This document shows positions 7,908 to 15,482 of a DNA stretch of 64,000 nucleotides, in pieces (position 1 is the first letter of the stretch; the number at the start of each line of letters is the position of its first letter). The notes under the pieces were generated by a model. That model had not been told where the DNA came from and ran no database searches. It worked only from the letters and a program-made list of their open reading frames with translations. Position numbers and translations under genes: made by a program. The DNA comes from Magnetococcales bacterium (lineage in GTDB: Bacteria; Pseudomonadota; Magnetococcia; Magnetococcales; JADFWU01), in contig JADFWU010000009.1 of NCBI GenBank assembly GCA_015234045.1, positions 1-64,000 of the forward strand, written 5' to 3'.

Positions 7908-9875
7908 ATGATTAAATTATGGCACAGAGTAGGGCTGGCGCTACTGTTGACGGGATTGTCAACAGCTGTGATCGGCTGTGCCGGTTCTCAGCCTTCCGCT
8001 GTTCAACATATGGCTGATAACGTGCTGGATGGTGCCATTAATGATCGGCATGCCAGCAGAAAAACGCTTAATCTCTCTTCGAAAATGGCCGATGCACTGC
8101 TGACACCGCTCAATGACAATAACCTGGAAATAGTCGCCGAATCTCAACTGGAAAAACCGTTTGATATCACCGTGGATCAAGCGCAAATTCGCCCGTTTCT
8201 CAATGCGTTGGTGGCCGAAACCGATATCAATATCATGGTCCATCCAGATGTGAGCGGAGTGATCTCGCTCTCTTTGAAGAATGTCACTGTACCGGAAGTG
8301 ATGGACGCGGTGTGTTCGCTGTATGGTTACGATTGCCAAGAGGTTGAAAAAGGGTATCAGATATTTCCACGCCGGATTCAAACGGTCAATCTTCGACTCA
8401 ACTATCCGAATTTCAGGCGCTCAGGTTCTTCGTCCACGCAGGTCACCTCAGGTGGTGGCCTCAGTACCGAGACAGACACCTCAGATAGTTCAGGTACACG
8501 GGTTACCACAGAATATGGCAACGACTTTTGGGATGAATTGACTCGGACGCTGTGTGTCATGTTGGGCCTTAACGCCCAGCAGGTTGATTCGGAATATATG
8601 AATTCCACAGTAGTAAAACGCACTCTGGCGTGTGTGCCTACCAGCAGTCAAACAGATACACAGGCGCAACAACCCCAACCGGTAATCAGTGCTGCTAATG
8701 CAAAAGGCGGTGATGTGGCGGCACAGCTTTCTTCTGCTTTGTCTGGTGCTGGTGTCATCAATCAGTCAGAGCAGCAAGCACCAGCCAAAACGCGCACAGT
8801 GAGCATGCAGCAGAATAGCGTTTCTCAACAAAGTACACAGAAGGTATTAAATTCTGACAGCATGGTGGAAGAGCGGGGTGTCAGTGTCAGTCCGCAATCC
8901 GGTTTGGTAATGATACGGGCTTTTCCTTCTGAAATTCGTCGTATTACTCACTATCTGGATGACCTTCAAGAAAGTTTGCGGCGCCAGGTGGTTTTGGAAG
9001 CGAAGATTCTTGAAGTGACGCTTTCTGATGGTTTTCAAAGTGGTATCAACTGGGCTTCGCTGGGTCGCTCTTCAAAGAATGGCAGGGCGCTTCAGGCGGG
9101 AATGACAGGGAGTGGCGAATTTATTGATCTGGACAATCCTTCTGCGCTAAATCTGACATCCGGCTATTTTGCGACTAATAATAGTGGGCTTCCGGCAATA
9201 CCGTTTACTGGATTCGGTGGCGCTTTCTCCGCAGCACTCTCCTTTAAGGATTTCAATGCATTTATTGAATTACTGCAAAGCCAGGGTGATGTCCAGGTGC
9301 TTTCAAGCCCGCGTATCTCCACACTGAACAATCAAAAGGCGCTGATCAAGGTTGGTAATGATGACTTCTACGTCACCGGTATTGATGTGGAAACCGATGA
9401 TAATGGTAATGAACAGGTGAATACCACCTTTACACCGTTTTTCTCCGGTGTTGCGCTTGATGTTGTGGCGCAGATTGATGGTGATGATACCCTGACGCTG
9501 CACATCCATCCTGCTGTTACCGAGGTGACTGAAAAACGCAAAGTGGTGCGTGGTGAAGAGTACGATCTGGCCTCCAGTACCACCCGAGAATCAGACAGTG
9601 TGGTCAGTGCCCGCAGTGGTGAGATTGTTGTTATCGGCGGATTGATGAAAACCGAACAACAGAACGCCAGCAACGGTGTACCAGTACTGAGTGAACTGCC
9701 TTTATTTGGTTCACTGTTTTCTCAGGTGGATAAGACAGTTAGCAAAAGCGAACTGGTTATTCTCATGCGTCCAACGGTGATTGGAAAAAGTCGGGATGCA
9801 TGGAAAAACGATCTGAAAGCGATGCGTAAGCGGATCAAAGAGAGTTCTCGTTCAAAAGGGTGGTGGCGTCAATGA
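7908..9875 (+). CDS. mshL: MshL secretin, outer-membrane lipoprotein
   Basis: 655 residues. A lipoprotein signal ends with lipobox VIGC (Cys24). An N-terminal secretin/TonB short domain lies at about 55-140 ('FDITVDQAQIRPFLNALVAETDINIMVHPDV'). A Ser/Gln-rich linker precedes the secretin core at about 325-640, which contains 'VVLEAKILEVTLSDGFQSGINW', 'VLSSPRISTLNNQKALIKVG' and 'EIVVIGGLMKTEQQ...VPVLSELPLFGSLF', the signature end of type II/IV secretins. The product forms the multimeric outer-membrane gate of the pilus system. It starts ten bases after mshK and is followed by a terminator-like hairpin. Confidence 0.93.
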   Translation: MIKLWHRVGLALLLTGLSTAVIGCAGSQPSAVQHMADNVLDGAINDRHASRKTLNLSSKMADALLTPLNDNNLEIVAESQLEKPFDITVDQAQIRPFLNALVAETDINIMVHPDVSGVISLSLKNVTVPEVMDAVCSLYGYDCQEVEKGYQIFPRRIQTVNLRLNYPNFRRSGSSSTQVTSGGGLSTETDTSDSSGTRVTTEYGNDFWDELTRTLCVMLGLNAQQVDSEYMNSTVVKRTLACVPTSSQTDTQAQQPQPVISAANAKGGDVAAQLSSALSGAGVINQSEQQAPAKTRTVSMQQNSVSQQSTQKVLNSDSMVEERGVSVSPQSGLVMIRAFPSEIRRITHYLDDLQESLRRQVVLEAKILEVTLSDGFQSGINWASLGRSSKNGRALQAGMTGSGEFIDLDNPSALNLTSGYFATNNSGLPAIPFTGFGGAFSAALSFKDFNAFIELLQSQGDVQVLSSPRISTLNNQKALIKVGNDDFYVTGIDVETDDNGNEQVNTTFTPFFSGVALDVVAQIDGDDTLTLHIHPAVTEVTEKRKVVRGEEYDLASSTTRESDSVVSARSGEIVVIGGLMKTEQQNASNGVPVLSELPLFGSLFSQVDKTVSKSELVILMRPTVIGKSRDAWKNDLKAMRKRIKESSRSKGWWRQ

Positions 9876-9876
9876 T

Positions 9877-9902
9877 CAAGGGTGTCGCAGGCCCTTGTTT
9901 TT
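9877..9902 (+). terminator. Rho-independent terminator after mshL
   Basis: CAAGGG (9877-9882) pairs with CCCTTG (9892-9897) across a nine-base loop and is followed by five Ts. It lies immediately after the mshL stop and before a 170-base gap to mshM, so the locus may be read as two transcripts or be attenuated here. Confidence 0.6.
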
Positions 9903-10047
9903 CGATTTAGCCCGAATATTGCATGCCTGACAGTATGGTACAGTGATGAATGGGTGTTCGTACCATTACCGTGACTGTTGCAAAGCAGATTTTACGGTGG
10001 GAGAGCGGTTTGCTCCCTTCAAAGAATCTCATTGAGAGTGAATTGTT

Positions 10048-10959
10048 ATGTATGCCGATTACTATCATATTCGTGAGTTGCCGTTTCGATTGACACCAGA
10101 TACTGCGTTTTTCTTTCCCTGGTCCGGTGCGTTACAAGCCTGGACCATGCTCAATATCGCTCTGGATGCCGGAGAAGGTTTTCTGATGGTGACTGGCGAA
10201 CCCGGCATGGGCAAGACATTGTTGTGTCGTAAACTGCTCAATGAGTTGGGTAAAAACTATCTGACCGCCTATATTCCCAATCCGTTGTTAGCGCCCATGG
10301 ATCTCTATCAAGCATTGGCTGGTGAGTTGTCCTTGCCATTGGAGAAGGGTGAAGGGTTTCAAAACCTGATAGAGCGCATTACCAAACGGTTGATTGAGTT
10401 GCGCCATGAAGGGCAACAGGTGGTGGTCATTATTGACGAGGCCCAATCCCTGCCCACAGAGAGTCTGGAAGCGTTGCGTTTGATGACCAATCTGGAGACC
10501 GAGAAAGAGAAGATTCTCCAGGTGGTTCTGTTGGGTCAAACGGAGTTGGTGCGGCGTTTGAAAGGGCCGGGACTGAGCCAGATGTTGCAACGGATTACCT
10601 TTTCACATGTGCTCAATCCCATGCGGGTTGGCGATGTGGAACGTTATGTCGAGCACAGAATGCGTGTGGCCGGGCATCAGGGTGCGCCGCTGTTTCATCC
10701 GCGTGCCGTACGCAGTATTGCACGGGCGAGCAAAGGTGTGCCGCGTCTGGTTAATATTCTGTGTCACAAAGCGATGATGACCGCGTTTGGCCGTGGTGAC
10801 AGTGTGGTTGCACCGCGTCATGTACGCAGTGCGGTGAAAGATTCCAGCGGTATTGGTCGGTGGTTTCCTGTGCCGTCATTACCGGTTGTTGCGGCAGGCG
10901 GTGTGGCATCCATGTTTGGCGCTGGGATAGCTGTGCTCTCCTGGAGTCTGCTGCATTGA
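10048..10959 (+). CDS. mshM: MshM, ExeA/GspA-type AAA ATPase with C-terminal membrane anchor
   Basis: 303 residues opening 'MYADYYHIRELPFRLTPDTAFFF', the conserved start of ExeA/MshM ATPases. Walker A 'GEPGMGKT' lies near residue 51, Walker B 'VVVIIDEAQ' near 128, and a sensor region 'LRLMTNLET...LQVVLLGQTEL' follows. A hydrophobic tail at about 278-302 probably anchors it in the inner membrane. Related ATPases help assemble or place the secretin. The TGA stop overlaps the TTG start of mshN. Confidence 0.9.
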   Translation: MYADYYHIRELPFRLTPDTAFFFPWSGALQAWTMLNIALDAGEGFLMVTGEPGMGKTLLCRKLLNELGKNYLTAYIPNPLLAPMDLYQALAGELSLPLEKGEGFQNLIERITKRLIELRHEGQQVVVIIDEAQSLPTESLEALRLMTNLETEKEKILQVVLLGQTELVRRLKGPGLSQMLQRITFSHVLNPMRVGDVERYVEHRMRVAGHQGAPLFHPRAVRSIARASKGVPRLVNILCHKAMMTAFGRGDSVVAPRHVRSAVKDSSGIGRWFPVPSLPVVAAGGVASMFGAGIAVLSWSLLH

Positions 10960-13283
10960 GCCTGATCAACGACATGTTGAAAGATCTGGCCCAACGGCGG
11001 GCAGGATCCAAGCAAAAGGCTAAGGCTGAAGATCGTACGGATCGTGATGATCACCTATCCGATGTTGTTGATGTCGCGTCTGTTGATGCCGTGGAGCGTG
11101 TTAATACTGAACAGCGTGTTGATGTCGTAGAGCGTGTCGATACTGAACAGCGCGTTGATGCTGTAGGGCGTGTTGATACTGGTGCGTTTGTTGATTCTGA
11201 TCTCATAGAAGAACATGATGACAGTGCGCCTCAACAACAGGAAATGGACAACAGCACTGCCGCCGCACATGCGTTGATTACAGCTGAGGCCTCTGCGCGT
11301 TCTGGGCGTTCCATCTGGTTTTGGCCGGTGGCTGGCGCTGGATTGATCAGTGCTCTGTTGGCCACCACCTTTTTATTGGTGGCTCTGGATGTGCCGAAGA
11401 GTGCGTTACGCAGCGCAAAGCAGACCAATAAACCCACCTCTGAGACAAAAGAACCTGTTGTTGATCGTGCTCAGGCAGTGAGTAGTCTGAGTGTTGCAGA
11501 AAAGCTTGAGCGTTTATCAACTGCCCCAACTATGGTTGAAAAGCCACTGGCTGGTCCGCAGATTCCACAAGTGGTGGATGATCAACAAAAACAGCGCGAG
11601 GCCGACCCACCAACGCCACTGGTTCATGTGGCGGCGATACAGATAAACCCTGAAACGCCCGCTATAAATCCAAAAACCGTTGCCCAATCGGCGCAGAGTC
11701 TCTCTGCGCCGAAACCTGTTGCAGCGTTCACTCAACCGATTATACCCGGAAAGTCCGTCCAACCTTTGGATTCGTTTTTTCTTGCTGGTGATGCCATTGA
11801 TCCAAAGTTGGCAGAAATATCGCCCGCTCAAAAACAAAAAAAACAGCGTGAGATAGACGCGCAGGCTGGACAAACTCAGGCATTACAGGCTGTTCAGCCA
11901 GAACCACAACCAGTTCAGCCAGAACCACAGCCAGTTCAGCCAGAACCACAGCCAGTTCAGCCAGAACCACAACCGGTTCAGCCAGAACCACAACTGGTTC
12001 AGCCAGAACCTCAGCCTGTCCAACTGCCTGCTCAGATTGAACAGTCTCAGGACCGACAACAAAGATTGAAACAGGTTGTGGCCGCTGTCGAGACAACGAT
12101 TCAGCAAAAAACATCCGAATCAGTTGCAACACCGACTCTTTTTGAATCGCCGGTTAAGGGTGCAAAAAAGACGCAATCATCACCGATTGAGCAGCCAGAA
12201 AAAAGGGTTCAACGTAGCGTGGAACCAGAGAAGAAACCGGTGGTTGAACCCGCTGCATTATCTGTTGCTGAACCTGTGGTATCCAAATACGTTGCCGCAA
12301 TACAGGCTAAAATACCGGCCAAGTCTTTGCCAACCGTCAGCAAACAATCGACACCAGACAAACCAGTGGCAATGGTTCAGGTAGCGTCAGAGCCGCAGAC
12401 CAAACCACAGGTTAAGAAAGCGGTAGCGGTGCAGGCTAAGCCCAAGCTGCCGATCAAGAAAGCGGTAGCAATACAGGTTAAGTCCAAGCCGCCGATCAAG
12501 AAAGCGGTAGCGGTACAGGTTAAGTCCAAGCCGCCGATTAGGAAAGCGGTAGCGGTACAGCCTAAACCGCCGATTAAGAAGGCAATAGCGGTACAGCCTA
12601 AGCCCAAGCCACCGATCAAAACAACGGTAGCGGCACAGTCTAAAACCAAGCCGCAGAACAGTAGAGTTAAGGTCGCTCAGGTCGAGTCTGAGCCGCAGGT
12701 CGAGAGGGCTGTGGTTAATCAAATCGATGTTTTGGAAAAAGCCGTTGATTTCGGCCAGTTAGACAGCGCTATTTTGATGATTGAGCAGTTGGATCACAGT
12801 CAAACGGCACAGGTTTCTGAGCCACTGTTGCGCCAATTAGGCCATGCACTGTCCAAAGCCCGCCGTTATGGTGATGTGGTGTTCGTCATGGATCAGTTTG
12901 CCGATCAGGTGAGGCACTCTCCAGAGTTGACCACGCTTCAAGCACGGATTCTTGTGGAACGCGGATTGGACGAGCGGGCGTTGGATCTGCTCACCCATGT
13001 TGAAGGGGCTTCAGTCCGTACGCATATTGATCACTATGCGCTATTGGCGGCCACGTTATATCGGGTTGGCCAGTATGGTCCAGCGGGTGATCGTTATGAA
13101 TCACTGCTCTCAGTGCATGATCCACAACCCACCTGGTGGTTGGGATTGGCCATGGCGCGGGATAATGAAGGAGAGACCGCATCAGCCATTCGGGCCTATC
13201 AACGGGTGTTGCGCATGAAGTCACAGATTGATGTGTCGGTACAGCAGTTTGTTTCTGAACGGCTGAACGATTTGGAGCGTTGA
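10956..13283 (+). CDS. mshN: MshN-like TPR protein with long repetitive linker
   Basis: 775 residues from TTG 10956, giving 'SLINDMLKDLAQRR', the conserved MshN start; GGAG stands about nine bases upstream and the start overlaps the mshM stop. The open frame extends to 10860, but that lies inside mshM. One membrane segment is at about 110-135. A periplasmic linker of about 450 residues rich in Pro, Gln, Lys and Val follows, with three tandem-repeat blocks (positions given as separate repeats). The end, from about residue 590, has TPR-like helices ('ALDLLTHVEGASV', 'YALLAATLYRVGQYGPAGDRYESLL', 'AIRAYQRVLRM'). The long linker may span the periplasm toward peptidoglycan or the secretin. Confidence 0.84.
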   Translation: MSLINDMLKDLAQRRAGSKQKAKAEDRTDRDDHLSDVVDVASVDAVERVNTEQRVDVVERVDTEQRVDAVGRVDTGAFVDSDLIEEHDDSAPQQQEMDNSTAAAHALITAEASARSGRSIWFWPVAGAGLISALLATTFLLVALDVPKSALRSAKQTNKPTSETKEPVVDRAQAVSSLSVAEKLERLSTAPTMVEKPLAGPQIPQVVDDQQKQREADPPTPLVHVAAIQINPETPAINPKTVAQSAQSLSAPKPVAAFTQPIIPGKSVQPLDSFFLAGDAIDPKLAEISPAQKQKKQREIDAQAGQTQALQAVQPEPQPVQPEPQPVQPEPQPVQPEPQPVQPEPQLVQPEPQPVQLPAQIEQSQDRQQRLKQVVAAVETTIQQKTSESVATPTLFESPVKGAKKTQSSPIEQPEKRVQRSVEPEKKPVVEPAALSVAEPVVSKYVAAIQAKIPAKSLPTVSKQSTPDKPVAMVQVASEPQTKPQVKKAVAVQAKPKLPIKKAVAIQVKSKPPIKKAVAVQVKSKPPIRKAVAVQPKPPIKKAIAVQPKPKPPIKTTVAAQSKTKPQNSRVKVAQVESEPQVERAVVNQIDVLEKAVDFGQLDSAILMIEQLDHSQTAQVSEPLLRQLGHALSKARRYGDVVFVMDQFADQVRHSPELTTLQARILVERGLDERALDLLTHVEGASVRTHIDHYALLAATLYRVGQYGPAGDRYESLLSVHDPQPTWWLGLAMARDNEGETASAIRAYQRVLRMKSQIDVSVQQFVSERLNDLER
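11094..11181 (+). repeat. 36-bp in-frame tandem repeat in mshN
   Basis: About 2.4 copies of a 36-base unit encode E-R-V-x-T-E-Q-R-V-D-x-V. The first two copies differ at only a few positions. Confidence 0.8.
11893..12018 (+). repeat. 21-bp in-frame tandem repeat (VQPEPQP) in mshN
   Basis: Six near-identical 21-base units encode V-Q-P-E-P-Q-P/L. Most differences are synonymous, so the array is kept as protein sequence but may change length by slippage. Confidence 0.9.
12403..12655 (+). repeat. Lys/Pro-rich degenerate repeat (KPPIKKAVAVQ) in mshN
   Basis: About six units of roughly 36-45 bases encode K-(S/P)-K-P-P-I-K-K-A-V-A-V-Q. Unit length varies in multiples of three and the reading frame is preserved. 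Confidence 0.8.
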
Positions 13284-13287
13284 TCCT

Positions 13288-15225
13288 GTGGCCATTCATC
13301 GCACAAAAAAACGGCTGGGTGATCTACTGGTCGAAAAAAAGCTTCTTACCTCTGCTCAACTTCAAGAAGCACTGGCCCTTCAGGACAGTGCTGATATTCG
13401 TCTTGGTGAGGCGATCAGCCGACTCGGTTTTATTTCCAAAGAACAGCTGGAAGCACTGCTTGGTGCTCAAAAGAAGAAGCTACGGCTCGGTGATCTACTG
13501 GTTGCCCAAAAACTGCTGACTGATCAACAACTCCAGGTAGCACTGAGTGAGCAAAAAAGAAATGGTGGCAAGCTCGGTAATACCGTGGTCAGTCTGGGCT
13601 ATATCTCAGAAGTAGAGATGTTGCGGTTTCTCAGCCGCCAGCTGCGCTTACCGTTTGTTGATTTACGTACCGTACAGATTAAAGAAGAGGTGATTCAGCT
13701 TCTTTCTGAAGATGCGGCCCGAACCCATCAGGCCGCACCATTGGCAAAGGGCAAAGAGGGCTATCTGGTCGGCATGGTCGATCCGACCGACCTGTTTGCC
13801 TATGATGAGCTTGTGCGTTTGTTGAAAGCGCCGGTACGTCTGGCGATTGTCAATGAAAGTGACCTGATTAAACTGTTGGATCGGGTGTATCGAAAAACCG
13901 AAGAGATCCAAGGTCTGGCCGAAGAGTTGGGCCAGGAGATGTCCCGCTCCGCGTTTGATCTCAATCAGTTTGTTAAAGAAGAGTCTCTGACCAATGCGCC
14001 TGTGGTGCGGATTCTTCAATCTCTGTTTGAAGATGCTGTTCAGATGGGTGCTTCGGATATCCACATTGAACCGGATGATGAGGTGTTGCGTATTCGTCAA
14101 CGCCTGGATGGTCAATTATCCGAACAGGTCTTTCGGGAAAAGCAGATTGCACCGGCGTTGATCTCAAAACTAAAGCTGATGGCTGGTTTGGAGATATCAG
14201 AGAAACGTCTGCCTCAGGATGGGCGGTTTCATATGACCGTCAAGGATCGGAGCATTGATATTCGTATCTCGACGTTGCCGATTCAAAGTGGCGAATCGGT
14301 GGTGATGCGTCTGTTGGATCAGCGCTCCAGTCAGCGTCGGATTGAGCAGATCGGTTTTCCGATAGACATTGAGACGCGGTTTAAACGGATGATCTCTCAA
14401 CCCAATGGGATTGTCCTGGTGACCGGTCCAACCGGTAGCGGAAAAACCACAACGCTCTACAGCGCACTCAATGCGCTCAATCAACCGGAACGCAAGATTA
14501 TTACCGCAGAAGATCCAGTGGAGTATCGTCTACCCAGAGTCAATCAGGTACAGATCCGGCCTCAGATTGGGCTGACCTTTGCCAGTGTGCTACGCACCAT
14601 CCTGCGCCAGGATCCAGATATTGTTCTGGTGGGTGAAATGCGGGATCAGGAGACGGCAAATATTGCCATCCGTGCGGCACTGACAGGGCATTTAGTGCTC
14701 TCAACACTGCATACTAATGATGCGCCGAGTACGGCAATTCGGTTGATTGACATGGGTGTGGAAGGCTATGCGGTTGCTTCGGCACTGACCGGTGTATTAG
14801 CCCAACGGTTGGTGCGCAGGCTCTGCACGGATTGTCGGATACGCTATCAGCCCAGTGAGTTGGAGCTGTCCTGGCTACGTGGTGTGGCCGGGCCAGAATC
14901 AGTTGACTGGACCTTTTATCACGGAGAAGGGTGTAGCTCCTGTCACAAAACGGGATTCAGCGGTCGTCGTGCCGTGGTGGAGTTGCTGGAAATACGGGGT
15001 GCTCTTGCGGATGCGTTACGACAGGAGAATGTAGAGGCGTTTTTCAAGGAAGCCCAAAAATCAAAGAGTTTCAGACCGCTCCATATGGCTGCGCTGGATT
15101 TGGCCCGTCAGGGTGAGACCACCTTGGAAGAAGCGATGAAGTTGCACAGTGGTTTGGGTGAATTTGAAGATGAAGAGGAGGCGCTGGATCAGCCAGATCA
15201 GGAGACAGAAGTTGCCACAGCATGA
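13288..15225 (+). CDS. mshE: MshE, pilus extension ATPase with tandem MshEN (c-di-GMP-binding-type) domains
   Basis: 645 residues. The N-terminus holds two consecutive MshEN-type modules: 'KRLGDLLVEKKLLTSAQLQEALALQ...RLGEAISRLGFISKEQLEALL' and 'LRLGDLLVAQKLLTDQQLQVALSEQ...KLGNTVVSLGYISEVEMLRFL'. In the family the RLGxxL...L...Q pattern binds c-di-GMP. The GspE core follows, with Walker A 'GPTGSGKTTT' near residue 379, 'EDPVEYRLP' (Walker-B-like Asp box), 'GHLVLSTLHTNDA', and a zinc-type tetracysteine (CTDC near 512, CSSC near 549). GTG 13288 begins four bases after the mshN stop, with GGAG about eight bases upstream. It powers pilus or substrate export in response to c-di-GMP. Confidence 0.94.
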   Translation: MAIHRTKKRLGDLLVEKKLLTSAQLQEALALQDSADIRLGEAISRLGFISKEQLEALLGAQKKKLRLGDLLVAQKLLTDQQLQVALSEQKRNGGKLGNTVVSLGYISEVEMLRFLSRQLRLPFVDLRTVQIKEEVIQLLSEDAARTHQAAPLAKGKEGYLVGMVDPTDLFAYDELVRLLKAPVRLAIVNESDLIKLLDRVYRKTEEIQGLAEELGQEMSRSAFDLNQFVKEESLTNAPVVRILQSLFEDAVQMGASDIHIEPDDEVLRIRQRLDGQLSEQVFREKQIAPALISKLKLMAGLEISEKRLPQDGRFHMTVKDRSIDIRISTLPIQSGESVVMRLLDQRSSQRRIEQIGFPIDIETRFKRMISQPNGIVLVTGPTGSGKTTTLYSALNALNQPERKIITAEDPVEYRLPRVNQVQIRPQIGLTFASVLRTILRQDPDIVLVGEMRDQETANIAIRAALTGHLVLSTLHTNDAPSTAIRLIDMGVEGYAVASALTGVLAQRLVRRLCTDCRIRYQPSELELSWLRGVAGPESVDWTFYHGEGCSSCHKTGFSGRRAVVELLEIRGALADALRQENVEAFFKEAQKSKSFRPLHMAALDLARQGETTLEEAMKLHSGLGEFEDEEEALDQPDQETEVATA

Positions 15226-15394
15226 CAGAAATTGGTGAATCCTATCAATTTGGCACTATTCTTCCATTTCAGTAACGATAGAGTAGAGCGCTACAGTAGA
15301 AACGCATATTCAGAACTGTCAAAAGCGGATGGAATAGGGGGTGGTATGCCAACTATGCGTTGGTCTATTGACAGCAACTTTCATGAAAAGTGGA

Positions 15395-15454
15395 CAGGGC
15401 TTTCACTCAGGTTGTGATTCATTGTCAAATTTTGGATCGAAATTGCGATACACG
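15395..15454 (+). repeat. Interspersed repeat A, copy 1
   Basis: About 60 bases beginning CAGGGCTTTCACTCAGGTTG match 45131-45189 with roughly eight differences and one gap. Both copies are intergenic (here between mshE and the TolC-SPOR gene). Confidence 0.7.
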
Positions 15455-15482
15455 TCTGACCAACAGGTAACCAGGAGGAACA

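Noticed and set aside
11883-12132. Minus-strand ORFs with Trp/Phe/Leu or Val/Leu/Ala repeats opposite the PEPQ array
   Set aside because: Their repetitiveness only mirrors the 21-bp array of mshN; no ribosome site and opposite to a well-supported gene.
12377-12722. Minus-strand repeat ORFs (ATAFLIGGLDL-type) opposite the KPPIKK repeats
   Set aside because: Antisense shadow of the in-frame lysine-rich repeats of mshN.
10048-15225. mshM or mshE as the missing ATPase of the export cassette
   Set aside because: They are ExeA- and GspE-type ATPases of the pilus operon 30 kb away, not ABC transporters.
15232-15417. 61-residue plus-strand ORF after mshE
   Set aside because: No ribosome site, no recognisable features, and its end runs into interspersed repeat A.
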